DNA of 64,000 nucleotides from Symsagittifera roscoffensis. Taxonomy: Eukaryota; Xenacoelomorpha; Acoela; Convolutidae. Under the pieces are notes generated by a model. The model had not been told where the DNA came from. It saw only the letters and a list, made by a program, of their open reading frames with translations, and did no database searches. The stretch spans positions 42,059,338-42,123,337 of the forward strand of contig NC_087066.1 of the NCBI RefSeq assembly GCF_963678635.1, read 5' to 3'. Of this stretch, positions 32,921-43,993 are shown piece after piece (the stretch's first letter is position 1; every line of letters begins with the position of its first letter). Position numbers and translations under genes: made by a program.

Positions 32921-34159
32921 ATAACCGGCGTAGACTGGTTGATAAGCGCTAGCATAAATTTCAGCTCCACGACGGCCTTGAGATTTGCTGACCTAGAGGG
33001 ACTGCCCTCTAACAACACAATGGGACCAGTGAATGCGAGACCATTGCAAGATGTGAGGTTGAATCATGATGAGGGGAGTGGTGAAGAGAGACCAGGAAGA
33101 TTCCTGACAACGAGAGCGCCGATTGGACAACACGTGAAGATGTTCAGGCAGCTGACGACACCCCCTGGTCATGTGAAGGAGAGAGTATACCCAAAACTAG
33201 TGAATCAAGATGGTGATGCCCAAAGATATGGCGGATTGAAAGCAATAAAGAAAGATGAGAACATCTTCGCCGCCTATGACAAAGCAGAAATGAGGAAGGC
33301 CAAGATTATGGTAGTAGCGAATTCAGAGCTCGTGTACACCTCCAAGTCTCTGTTTTGGCCGGACGTCATAATGTTGGCAGCGGTCGTCCTGGACCTACTG
33401 CAATCGATATCTCTGGCTATAGGGCTACAAAGGCAGACGGACATGAACCCAATTATGATTGTGTTTGCTGGCATCAATGACCATCTACAGAGCAGACTCA
33501 GAGATCCTACAACGGCAGAGAACGCTGTATGGCCCGCGATAAAAGATATCCTTGAGTCGATGGGTGAAGTGGTGGATGCGGCGAAGGAGGGGTCATTCAC
33601 CAAAGTGACGCCGAGAATAGTATTTGCGTTGTCTCCGGGATATGCACATCTCCCGGATGAACTGAAATTTGTGTATGCGATTGTGACCTTACTTTCGGAA
33701 AGAAAATATGATGTGATCAAATCAGCCCCAAATCGCATGATAGAGATGGAGAACCTGAGGCCACTCAAGGCTGAACTGCCTGCAGTGTGGTCAGATATAT
33801 CAAACGCGATGAGAGGATTCAAGGACCATGCGCTACACATGTTAGTATTGGATGAGGTGCTGGGGTTGGAACTGTCCAATTTCAGTCGACAGCTCAAACT
33901 GAAACCAGGAGTAGACGACGACCATCGAGTGATCGCGGCGATGTCCAACGACTTATGGTTCCGAGCAATGGAAGTGGCAAGTGAAGACACAAGAAGGAAA
34001 ATTTCACTAGAGACGAGAGCTCATTTGGAGGCGATGGTTTTGAGAACCAAGCCGGAAGCCAACCAGTGGCTACACCTGAACCCTAGAGTAGCGGCATTGG
34101 GTGCAGACGCTTTTGAGCAAGGTCCCGTGATGAAGTGGAAGCATATGTCCGTTCCCTGA
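32921..34159 (+). pseudogene. Second, degenerate SGNH-like domain of the 3' block
   Basis: This is in the same frame as the SGNH ORF, directly after its TAG, and has no ATG near its start, so it is probably the continuation of that protein. Several blocks echo the first SGNH domain. KIMVVANSELVYTS stands where LILGDSLVR stood, MIVFAGINDHLQSR (33470-33487 for GINDHL) where ILVGTNDISRG stood, and PGVDDDHRVIAAMSNDLW where TTDGIHFDSIEGQAW stood. The Asp of GDS and Gly of GTND are altered, though Ser, Asn and a terminal Asp/His remain. It may be a non-catalytic binding version. It ends where a frame change near 34155 shifts the match to the next segment. Assignment rests on spacing and motif shape only. 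Confidence 0.45.
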
Positions 34160-35565
34160 CATTAAAGTGGAAGCATATAGGAGGTCGGTGCTGCACCTGA
34201 ACCTCATATCAGCAGTGGACGGTAGTACACTGAACTGGTGTGAACAGCACACATTGCGGGAGCTCATGAGTGAGGATCTGTTATTTACGAAAATATTGGA
34301 GCCAGAGATGAGAGTCATCAATTTTGACGATCACTTTCGTTATCGCATGGGAGAAGTGGAAAGAGGACACATTTCTGAGGCTTTGGAATCTGAGACCCTA
34401 TGATAAAACGAATGGTGAAATAACCAGAGTGCCTCGTCTCACTGCAGCATATCACAAAGTGAGAGAAGAGACGAAGGACTGGGGTGATTACAAGAAGCTG
34501 CCGGAGGCAATCCCTGAATTCCCTCTGATAAGAAGGATGTTGCTCGGAGCACTCTCCGTGGTACAAACTCCTAGATTGAGAGCATTCGAAACCAATGAAA
34601 GGAGAGTAGGGAATTTCGTGGGAACGATGGATCCATACTTTGTAGGGAGAAATGCCGCCGTGTTACAATACGCACGATTTGCATATACGGATCAAGCAAC
34701 GAGAAGGCGAATAAGCAACTTCGCGACTCCCAAGCCTGGGAATTTCGACGAGAAATGGACGGGATTAGGCTTGGCTCCGATGAGGATGAGAGGCAGGACC
34801 AAACTGCCTGAAGCCTCATTAATCCTGCTTAGTGTGAAAAAGGAGATGAAAGTGGGAGGAATATTGCAGACGAGAACCTTCCTAGCACCCTTCGGCTGTG
34901 AGGAAATCAAAGTGGTCCATGGAGAAGAAGAAGATAGATCGGCCGGTACATTGCTCATACCGAGATTCCCGAAAGAAGCCGACAATGATGAACAAGGACC
35001 CTCGAGCTCGAACAAGGATAAGTCAGAAGGAGATGACGGACAGGGAGGAAGCCGTCAAACCGAAGAACCCATGCAACAAGATCAAGCTGGTGGGGAAGAC
35101 GATAGGGCATCGACAGGAGGAACATCCAGCCTGGATCTCAATATCTTCAGTGATCTTGAGAACAATGCAGATACGTTGGAAACGACTGAGCCAGCGGATG
35201 AAGGCATCTCGACACTGGACCCTCCGTCAGCCTTTATGGAAATGAAACGGAATTTGCCGGAGAGCAGCTCTCCTGGCATTTCAAGAAATAACGACCGAAG
35301 AATCCTCATGGAATCACCTAGGAGGAGAAGAAAAGAGGCCTCAGCCAGAGTACCTTTCTTGGGAACGCTGCCCGAAGAAGAATGGGAAGTACATCACCGA
35401 GACCACGAGAGTAGGACGGGATGCAAATTGGACAGAGTGGCGTTCATGGAAGAAGTCTGGACCGTGGTTCAGAGCTATGGGACACAGTCCATTCTGAAAA
35501 CGGGTCTCAACCAACCCTTGATGAGGGAATCCTTGACAAGGTTGATGATTGTGAAGGGAGACTGA
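34160..35565 (+). pseudogene. Unrecognised protein segment of the 3' block (two frames)
   Basis: This looks like one protein split by frame changes near 34160 and again near 34350-34390. The first piece has EAYRRSVLHLNLISAVDG and INFDDHFRYRMGEVE. The second is the long segment to 35565, with ITRVPRLTAAYHKVREE, FPLIRRMLLGALSVVQ and GNFDEKWTGLGLAPMRMR. A globular part (to about 34930) is followed by an acidic Ser/Glu/Asp-rich linker and a basic stretch (SPRRRRKEASA). No known domain, membrane segment or zinc motif is visible. The codon character matches its neighbours. The frame is lost near 35550, and the match passes into the 35421-36296 frame. Confidence 0.5.
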
Positions 35566-36296
35566 GTGAGTTGTTGATCGACTCGGCCACTGATGAAAGT
35601 GAAGCGAATTCTCCCATCAAGATGACACCGCAGGACGATAAAGGAGAGGTGGTGTATCTGTCAAGAACCAGGAGAGGGACAATGCGATCAAAATTGCTGA
35701 TTGATAAAATCAATGCGATGAAAATTAAGTTAGGCAGCAGAGTGATGCCGAGGAGAGTCGGAAAGACGAAGGTGGATTCAGAGATATCGATGAAAGCCGT
35801 TAATTCAGCGAAAAGGAAACGAGTCGAGGAGGTCATGGATTTGGGGCAAGGTGATTATCAACTGCCTGGCACAGATAAAATGTTAACTGATATAGCGATG
35901 GTGTCACCCATTCTCATGGCGGGGATAAAGTCAACAGGTTATAAATCCAAAAGGAGTGACCGCACTCTGACTGGAGCAACCTTGGAAATGGAAATACTCA
36001 GCCAATGTGGAGAGAGCACAATGAAAGATTTTAAGCCATCTTCCATAAATCACGGGAAGGGAAGTGTCGCAGGAGAACTAATACCAGTGGAATATAACCG
36101 ATTAACAGTGTCGGAGACTGTGTCGATAGATGAACCCACCGGTGGATATATGGAGATGTTAGAATACCGAAAATCGGCTAGAGGGTATGTGATGGCCCTG
36201 GAAGACGAAAAAGCCATGGAGGGTTATCTGGAAACGATGTTGCAAGGCACCACCCACCCTCAAGCAGAAGGCGTACGGGACTTTAGCGTCGTCTGA
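35550..36296 (+). pseudogene. Unrecognised protein segment of the 3' block, continuation
   Basis: An open frame reaching TGA 36294-36296. It reads RLSELLIDSATDESEANSP, then a Lys/Arg-rich part (MRSKLLIDKINAMKIKLG, AKRKRVEEVMDL) that could serve in nucleic-acid binding or nuclear entry, then a Tyr/Glu-rich end. It has no ATG at the boundary. It appears to be the downstream part of the preceding segment after a frameshift. No family is recognised. Confidence 0.4.
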
Positions 36297-36628
36297 CATA
36301 CAGGCAGAAACGATGGAGCAGTTGGTGAGCCTTCCATGGAAAGCAGTAGTATTAAGGTATTTCGATGAAGAAATGAGGATTACGCCAAGAAATAGATGCT
36401 CTCGTGGCAGTAACTTACGTCAGAACAGAAATACAACTCAGGTTCGCCTGGTGCATGATGGGACTGACTCGCGAAGAATATGATTCAGAAGAAAGGAAGA
36501 GGTCAAAAGAGGAGAAGGTTTTCCTTGTGACGAACCTGAGGGATCTGATAGTCCAAGAGGGAGCAGCAGTAGCGTGTGCGAAGCTGAGAGACGCTCTCTG
36601 TTTCATTCGATTTCTGATAGAGCATTGA
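36297..36628 (+). pseudogene. Short unrecognised coding remnant of the 3' block
   Basis: Coding-like sequence passes from one frame (AETMEQLVSLPWKAVVLRYF, from about 36303) to another (EIDALVAVTYVRTEIQLRF, from about 36389) and ends at TGA 36626-36628. The peptide is helical and amphipathic. The 89 bases from 36629 to the next ORF are also coding-like. It probably joins the 36718 ORF in an intact element. Confidence 0.35.
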
Positions 36629-36717
36629 ACACTTGTGTTAAGATGTTGAGGGAAGGCGATGAGCGAGCGAAAGCCTTATTCTTGCTAGCACTGCTGGATA
36701 TGTAGCAAAGTAAACCG

Positions 36718-38913
36718 ATGAGGGTAAACATGAAAGAACCCGAGGAATTAGAACCCATGAGAAAGATAGACGAAATCAGGAGATTCTCAAACAAGGAGCT
36801 GAGACTCGCTAAAGAATCTAAGGGGGCATTGCCGAAATCCAGTGAATACTGTGGACCGATCAAGAAAAAATCGTATAGCTACGTATCCGGGATCATAGGG
36901 ATAGCGTACAACCCTTTCCTGAGTGAAGACATACGCGATTGCTTCTTTCATTACGAGCAGGCGGTGTTGCTAAGATTCTGGACGTCCAGAATTGTAAGGA
37001 TTAAAAGCGTTAACAATCCACAGGCCAAATTGGGACTGGTCTTGGAAGAAGAGGTGACTGCACCTTCCGTACCAAAATCTGGTAAAAGAGTGGAGTTTGG
37101 GTTGGGACTCTCAGATGAATTACTGAGAACGAGCTTGATGGCAGTGTGGGAATTGATGAGGCCAGCATGGTGTCCTAGTCCCAACGCTGACTCGATATTA
37201 AGAGCGACACAAGACGTGCAGAGGGAACTGAATGCAGACTGTAACCTGCGTGACCTCAACATCATATATAGTGTGATGATAACGGCCTCTAGGAGCAACG
37301 GAGAAGATAAAGTGGAGTTGCCTGGCTGGGGACCAGAAGACTGGGTCAAACCTGCTAGCTGTCTGGCGGAAGTCTGTGGACTGGAGGGTCACGTTTGTGG
37401 AGGTCTGGACTGTGTGAAGACCCTGGAGAAACAACACAAACAATTGACGGTATTGTTTGGAAACGTAGTGATGAAAGCAAGAACGGAAACGGAACTGATA
37501 GCAGATTGCCATGGAGGAACCGAGATGAATCTAGTGACTGCACTAGGATTCTACAGCATGTTTGGTTCTTTGGAGTCAATATTGAATCTAGAACAGAAAC
37601 ATGAGATGGTCACAGCCATCAGTGTAGAAGTATTCCCAGGAGTTCTGCAGACTGAGCAGAAATACATAGGAAAATGGAGGGAAGCAATCGAGACGGAAAT
37701 GAACATCAGACACAGTGAGACTTATTGTAGACCATCAGGAGCACGATATTTGGTGGGTTCAACATTGGCTCCAATGTGTAAGAGCAGATACCCTGTACAT
37801 TTCGTGGCTGTGGACGTAAAGAGTACGAGAACGATCGTGGATCAAGCCTTCTCAGTGCCGAAGTGTGTGAGACTGGCGAGAATGTCCGAGAAGTCTTACG
37901 AGTTGCTATGTAAGATGTTCTCAGCAGTTCCAGAGAGAACCAAGGAAGAATTGGAATCAATACTAGGAAAGAAGTTCATGGGATATGTGAGCGGGAACTT
38001 CAGTGACTTTGAGAGACAGAAACAGAGAGGATCAAATGTCACAGATTACAATGCAGTAGATGAGAATGATGAAGTCCACCGAGTGATGATGGAATTGGAA
38101 CCATTACTGGAAGCTTCGGGAAAACGTAATTGGAGGAGCATCATGTTGACACATGACGAGTTTCCCTGCCACTGATTGCTGCAGACTTGGTGGTATCCCA
38201 AGCGTAGTAATCTGATGTTGATCTGGGACTCTAGAGAGCTGCTCTCCATGGGTTTACAAGATTCATTACAGCCCATAACAATAGTGATAGTGGGAGTTAT
38301 GATGGCGATACGATGGCTGGAGGCTCATGTGAGAGAAAATAATAGACAGGAGGCACCGACGAGAGAACAGTTGCGGAAATTAGATTGTCTAAAAGATTTA
38401 GATCTTTTTGAGACAATGTGCAAAATTCTAAACATTCCGATGGAAGTGAAGAAGATATGGGCAAGAAAACGATTGATGCCATGGTTCAGAGCTAACATGA
38501 CTGCATGGTTGTACGAATATGCGAAAAAGCATATGTCGAAGCACGGCAGGGTGTACAGTGAATATCAGCTGGAAATTGGAGCAGGAGCTTTCAAGCGAGC
38601 TCTCTTGACTCATCGGAATGCAGTGACCACCGCTGTGAAAAGAATTTCCAGGACGAGTGAACGTAGTGGAAAGGAGAAGGCAGAGATGTTAAAGGAAGAT
38701 TTGGAGAGAAACGTGACGTTGTGTCTCCGCAACAGCTTCTGCAGGAACAGAGAATCTAACGTGGATCCCCTACCTTGTTGCAAACAGAGGGTAGAAGAGC
38801 AGAAGTGTTGGAGGACGGCTTCCAGCAGCGTCAGGATAGCTAACGACGTGTTGCAGGATACGGAGACTGAGAGTGCAGAGTCAGTATCGCAGGAGCAAGA
38901 AATGGAACATTGA
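36718..38913 (+). pseudogene. Large unrecognised protein at the end of the 3' block (about 731 codons)
   Basis: One frame of 731 codons interrupted only by TGA at 38173-38175. It starts ATGAGGGTAAAC. The protein is mostly alpha-helical and soluble, with no signal peptide or membrane segment. It has a cysteine-rich stretch, CLAEVCGLEGHVCGGLDC (about 37360-37415), that could bind metal, a central globular region (YLVGSTLAPMCKSRYPVHFVAVD) and a basic C-terminus with a second Cys cluster (CLRNSFCRNRE, CCKQRVEEQKC). I recognise no family. It lacks envelope glycoprotein features. As the longest and best-kept ORF of the block it is the best query for finding relatives. Confidence 0.6.
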
Positions 38914-39712
38914 CGAATGACCGAAAAACAAGATGCAAAAAGAGATGAAATTAGAAGAATTTAGAAGTTTTAGAACTTCTAAACGACGAAAAAAGGAGAA
39001 AACAAAGGAGTGATGAAGAGAAAGTTAAAACTAAGAATTGTTTTATGTGTGTGAAAAAACTCAAGTGAGAAACCAAGCAACTAAGTTGTAATTGAAAACT
39101 GAAACATTTAGTTGAGTTTTGAAATTGTTGCATTTATAAATTTGCATTTTGGTACTAGTTGAGTGGCTTTAGAGACGCTCACTTACTATTTGTTTAGAAA
39201 GGCTTGAGTGAAGGAGTATATTTAAATATTCCAGCCTACATGACTGTTTTTAATCAACTAGGAGAACTGATCACTTCGTGGTGACATGAAAGGCTTGGGT
39301 AATCTCTCGAAGAGGGAGATTGTTTCATTATTCTTTCTAACCACAGAGTTTCTTAGTTTTAATATTCAGGACAATAACAAGCAAGATTTCCGAAGGGAAA
39401 AAGCATAGTAGGATAATTTTAGCTTGTTGGTTGGCAGGACTGTCCTGCAAACCAACACCTTTTAAATTTAGGAGAAAAAGTTTTAATCGGGACATTGACA
39501 TTGGAAGTCAGAAAATATGTTTTATCTTAGGTCATATCCTCAATGTGCAGATTAATGAAAGAATTTGAAGGCTATAGTGATGTGGTATGATGCCATTTAT
39601 ATTCTGCAGTGAGTCGATGTGACGTGGATAAAAGTAATTTCGTGCATTTTGTAAATTCTGTTCGATGACACTGTATCTATTTTACGAACATGGCGAGAAT
39701 CAATGAGGACAT
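38914..39712 (+). other. 3' untranslated region of the giant element, with hairpins
   Basis: No coding capacity. It holds a perfect 10-bp hairpin TTTAGAAGTT-TTAG-AACTTCTAAA (38960-38983) about 46 bases after the last stop, a stem around AATCTCTCGAAGAGGGAGATT near 39301, and the 14-bp hairpin at 39425-39457. A clear polypurine tract is not visible just before the 3' LTR; the adjacent bases are AATCAATGAGGACAT. From about 39513 the sequence is duplicated at 46972 onward. Confidence 0.6.
39425..39457. other. 14-bp hairpin with one mismatch in the 3' UTR
   Basis: TGTTGGTT (39425-39432) pairs with AACCAACA (39450-39457). After one G/A mismatch, GCAGGA pairs with TCCTGC around a CTG loop. The apex AGGACTGTCCT shares its nine central bases with the start of the LTR and with the 30473-30485 palindrome. 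Confidence 0.7.
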
Positions 39713-40659
39713 TGACCGGACTGTCCGGGGAGTATGTGACATTCGACCAGAATGGACAAAATACAATCTCTGCAGATTTCAAGTTTTAGCAGTGAACCTT
39801 CCGAGTTAATGATTTTGAAGGATTAACGACGTTATTCGGATGATTAGCAGAACGGTGAAGGTCAGGATATTCCCGTATTTTAAAATTTTAAATTTTCGAA
39901 GTGATGACGTAACATTTCTGAGAAACGTCAGAAACGGCCATTTTGGCAAGCTAGCTAAAAAGAAAGAGAACAACATTAGTTGCGATTGCAAGAAGAACGA
40001 AAATTGTGATAGAAAAACGACAACGAATCACGGAATTGACAGAGAACGTTCCGAGTTGCAACTATTGTGTCGCTACAATAGTTGCAAGGCCGTTGCGAGC
40101 AACGGTGAAGGGTGGAAGACAGCCTTCCGGGTTACGGAGAAGTCAAGTTTAACGTGCTTGATTCAGTGGATTCAAGAATCCGGAAGGGTTTCGTGACTGA
40201 AACTTTTATCCTTTTACATAAACTTTTAGCTTCCTGTCATGTCCTGAATTGAATTTAATTAACAACTGGATTCATTTTGATAAGGATGAGAAGCTAGGAG
40301 TTGGGGGAAAGGGTTGATCCATCTTCGATGGAGATGATGATTTTTATCTACTGAACAAAAATAATAATAATTCAATAAATAGTAATAGCCCTGTTTTTAG
40401 GAGTGACCTCGTGGTCTGGGGATACTGAGACCCAGCCATGAGCTCACTATTTCTGCATGTAATTAAGTTGATTTGAGTGTTTTGACCGAAGCCGAAAGCA
40501 GTAACGTTTTTTGTCGACCCGATGTTAGAAAAGACCACCGAAAGTACTGGCTTGGTAGAGACGGTGAAAAGCATATAAAGCTCTGTTTAGACGTTAGCCA
40601 GTCGTCTTAGGACTTAGTTTTATTTTCCGTCGATATGTATCTTCCGGGCAATTGTTACA
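39713..40659 (+). repeat. 3' LTR of the giant element
   Basis: It is 947 bp, with the same ends as the 5' LTR (TGACCGG...TGTTACA). It has the same hairpins, with the third stem now perfect (AATCCGGAAGG), and the same TATA box (40574). About 17 differences from the 5' LTR are visible by eye, for example GTACGGACTT against GTACTGGCTT. Confidence 0.9.
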
Positions 40660-40775
40660 CAACTTATCTGACAACGTGATACAATTTAATGCTTGATACA
40701 ATTTAAAATTTTATACACTTTTCTGTATTGATGCAGCAAATACTTTTGAATAGCAATTCTTCCTGTTCTTCATGG
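40660..40775. other. short flank between 3' LTR and the non-LTR array
   Basis: 116 bp of AT-rich sequence starting CAACTTATCTGACAACGTG, repeated almost exactly at 48120-48235 after the third LTR. It shows that the third LTR arose by local duplication and not by independent insertion. Confidence 0.75.
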
Positions 40776-43700
40776 GTAATCAGAAGGTCAAAAGCATCAT
40801 AGAAACCAAGTTTACAGTCAGGAGTCCCTTCATCACGTATTCCAGTCAAAATCCTTGGAATTTTCTAGATATGGAAGAGATAAGGATAAAAGAAGACGAC
40901 GTGTTGATGTCCTTTTCAATTAAAATCGATACGGGATACGTTTCTTCAATAAGAACACGCAACTCGACACGAGAAATTATAGTATACAAGTGTTACAAAT
41001 AAAAAATTTCGTCGAAAGTTATTTTGTCATTTATTGTTCCGAGAACGCAAGCGGCGTTCGCAATCTGTATTGCCAGGGAGATTCTGTGTTTGAAAAAGTT
41101 ACCTGCTCTGGGTTCCTCAGTGCTTATGTTTAGTTTCTTACAAAGCTTCCTCAAAAAAATTAGTGCTGGCGCCGGCCGCGCCAGGAATCTCAAAAGCTAG
41201 CGGTTGAAAAAGATATCCATCATCTACAAGATATTTATAATGGTCATTTTTTCGCTCTTCCGCTTCATCCGTACCAGGTTTACAAACAGACCCGGCATTA
41301 ACCCTACAATGAGCTAAGGAGTATACTGTCGTGGTTCTAAAACAGAGGGACTCTGAGAAAAAGATAAACTCTGCTTCAAAAGGGCATTCATTTTGAATGC
41401 CTAGAGAATCTACCTGCGCTTTTGAGGCAAGAAAGACCATGCCAACCATCCTCGGTAACGTCTTTTCCGCACACGCATTTATGCCGTTCGCATATTTGTG
41501 AGCCTAGTCGAAGTCCTATCGCAATTATGAGTTGTTGGTTCGACAGTTTTAACTTAAGATTTTTGCACGGGATGAAGTTCAACCATTGGGAGCCAAATCT
41601 ATCTTGGAACGCGTTGGATCTTTTTACGTCCGTTGGTTCGAGTCGTAAATCAAGTCTGCATTTCGCTGTCAAAAAATGGCTCTGTCCAATTTTTTTTGAA
41701 CTTCAATTTCCGGAGCCATTTCAATTTTTCAAAGTTCAAAACACCGTTTAAGCGCATCATCATAGGTTCCATCTACATGCTCCAAACCAAAAATTTCACT
41801 CGAGGCATTTTTTGCTCCTACTGCTGAGGCTAAGAAAAAGGGTAAAGCGAGTAGATGAGCGGAAGAAACGCCCAAGCCACCTTTGGCTGCCGGGAGAACT
41901 GCTTGTAAAAATTGGTTATCATCCATTTTCACATTAGTGACCTTGCATAACAAATTTCTTAGTAATTTGTCGAGCGTCCCAAAAAATCATTTTGCAAAAA
42001 AAAGAAGGACTCGGGCGCAAAAAATATAGGAGTTTTGGCACGCTAAAGCAATACTTCAGGAGGTAAAAACCATTATGGGCGTCTAGTTTTTCAATGACGT
42101 CCGAGACTTTTTCAAGCTCCTTAATTTGTTAGTCGAGCAATTCTTTTAGGCAAAGTTCGCTGATTGGTGATCCTAAAATGAGGAATTCTTCTTTTTTTTA
42201 TTTTCGTTTTGAGGCATATTTTTTGAACTTTTTTTGAAGATAAATTATACTGTGTACTTGTAGTCGGTCCCAAAAAACAAAGTGCGCACTTCTCAGTGTT
42301 CAAGCTCAGGCCGTAAATTTGCTCCGATTTCAGAATGTTTTTAAGGTCCCGGAGTACTACCTTATAGTCGTCGGCTCAATTTCCATCATCTAAATACGAG
42401 ATGTTAATTTTCGACTCCAGCTGTTTGATTAGTGTCTGAAATGTTTCCGCAAAAAAGGGTGGGGCTTCAGGATCACCTTGCTGAGTTCCGTCTTCTGACA
42501 TTATGACAGAGCTTCCGTAAAAAAGGTAACTAGGTTTACTATACCCCCAATGGGTGTAATTTTACAATTTGGGGCAATTTGAATAAACATGAATCAGAAT
42601 TGTTTCTATATTTAATTTAGTTAAAGGCATTCTCAAAAACTATTTCAAAGAACAGTGTATTTTGGATTGTCGTCGCGTTCAATTAGGTTTCGAAACGAAT
42701 GTGCAGCTATTTCTGCTCCTTGTTTGGAACCGCATCCTACCTGCACGTTTCCGAAAAAATTTTGTCGCTCGGAGAGGGCCTTGCTTCCAGCGCATTTAGA
42801 CGCGATACGTCTCAGCGTGTTGCCTATGGCAATCGGTGTCAACCCTCCGTCTATCTTTATGAGGGCGATAAGCTTTGCTCAAAAAATGTCTTAGGGGTTC
42901 GGGTATTTTGCCATCTCCAATGAGGTTTATCAGCTTAGTAAGCGATTTCAGAAAACTAAGTCATGCACTGCCATTCGACTTACTATCAAGATCTTTAAAA
43001 ATTCGCGGAACTAATTTATCAGGACATGCTGCTGATCCGTTCGGAAAGGACATTATCGCTTTGTATAGGTCGAAATCAATTACAAAAAATAAATAAATTT
43101 TTTGGATTTGGAGCTGCAAGTTTGGCTCGCTGAGGGTGCTTATACAATAGTTTTTGATAGTTATCAGTTGAAAAACGAGCAATTTTGTCATCCGAAGCAG
43201 CAAGTTTTTATCCTCCCTTTACAATTCCTTCATCGAGCTTACTTCTTATTAGCTTTATTCTCTGCTCGAGGTCACTCAGAGGCGGGCTTGAAACTTGGGG
43301 ATGGGGTTTGGAAGTGACACGTCCTTTGCTCATTTTTTTTTATTCATCAAGGAGCTCATGCTTGGGGTCTGTTTGCGTCCACTTTTTTTCGGTTGCTCCA
43401 AAAAAAACAAGAATCACGTTAAAAAATTAGCCATTTTCTAACATCTTCTACATTGTAGACGATGTCATTTATTTTGTCCGACAGACTTTCCGCGAAGGGA
43501 ACACGCGAAACTTTTGGTAATCTCTTGAGGTTTTAAAGCAATCTTTGCTTGTACACTCTTTGCTGTTTTTCCCCATCTTGACGCATCATAAAGGTAAAAA
43601 AAAGGATTTTGACAGGACTTTAGGGGACTGAACTCGCCCATAATAAGCGGTTAACGGGAATTTTATAAATCAGCAAATAAAAAAAGACAATTAAATTATT

Positions 43701-43993
43701 ACAAAAATCAAAAATAAGGAACAATCTCACCCGAGCTCAGTAGGTTCAGCGGTGCATCACCAGAATCTTAAAGCCAGTTCCAGTTTCCCACCTCCCCACA
43801 GAAAGCCACTTGACAGACCTGTCACTAAAACCCTTCAGAGGGCGCTCCACAAACAGGCACAAACACCAAATATAACAAATCTATTTAATAAGTTTATCAC
43901 AAAAATTAGGCTTCTTGCTCTAATTCAATTCCATCATCTTCTAAATTGAAGATTCTTTCTTTCTTTTTCTTTACTGCTTTTTTTCAGAGAAAC
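40776..43993 (-). mobile_element. Non-LTR element unit 1 (RT/restriction-like endonuclease, decayed)
   Basis: The protein would start near 43576 (ATGGGGAAAAACAGC) and end near 41140. The PHD finger is deleted. RT pieces include FPNGSAACPDKLVP near 43040, PIAIGNTLRRIASKCAGS at about 42830, and the catalytic YLDD at 42385-42396, followed within two codons by a TGA. The C-terminal part keeps LKLKLSNQQLIIAIGLRLGS and the CVCG...HGLSC zinc motif. A deletion of about 95 bp near 41330 removes the PD-(D/E)XK catalytic segment that other units have. Many stops and shifts make it a pseudogene. It begins 116 bp from the giant element's 3' LTR. Confidence 0.8.

Larger units (their letters stand above)
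17485..40659 (+). mobile_element. giant Ty3/gypsy-like LTR retrotransposon (about 23.2 kb) with an extra 3' gene block
   Basis: Two 947-bp direct repeats (17485-18431, 39713-40659), each starting TG and ending CA, bracket the element. They enclose Gag with two CCHC knuckles, a DTGA protease, RT with YVDD, RNase H, integrase with D-D-35-E and a GPF module, in Ty3/gypsy order. The pol product is followed by about 8.2 kb of additional plus-strand coding sequence (30.7-38.9 kb), then about 800 bp of 3' UTR. Typical Ty3/gypsy elements are 5-10 kb, so this is two to four times normal. By eye the LTRs differ at about 17 of 947 positions. This copy is inactivated by at least six in-frame stops and about ten frame changes. 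The outer flanks (TAAAC and CAACT) do not match, so no target duplication is seen. Confidence 0.9.

Noticed and set aside
22335-38175. All in-frame stops in the giant element could come from single C-to-T changes (CAG, CGA), hinting at a deaminase or RIP-like process.
   Set aside because: Every stop codon can be reached by C-to-T from a sense codon, so the observation carries no information without an intact copy for comparison.
25681-38175. Repeated in-frame TGA codons (25681, 30970, 38173) as evidence of UGA recoding or an alternative genetic code.
   Set aside because: TAG stops (22335, 27117, 32918) and several frameshifts occur in the same element, and the host genes end normally, so ordinary decay explains them.
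30715-38913. The 3' block as a retroviral-type envelope gene.
   Set aside because: No signal peptide, transmembrane anchor, furin-like site or glycoprotein cysteine pattern is visible.
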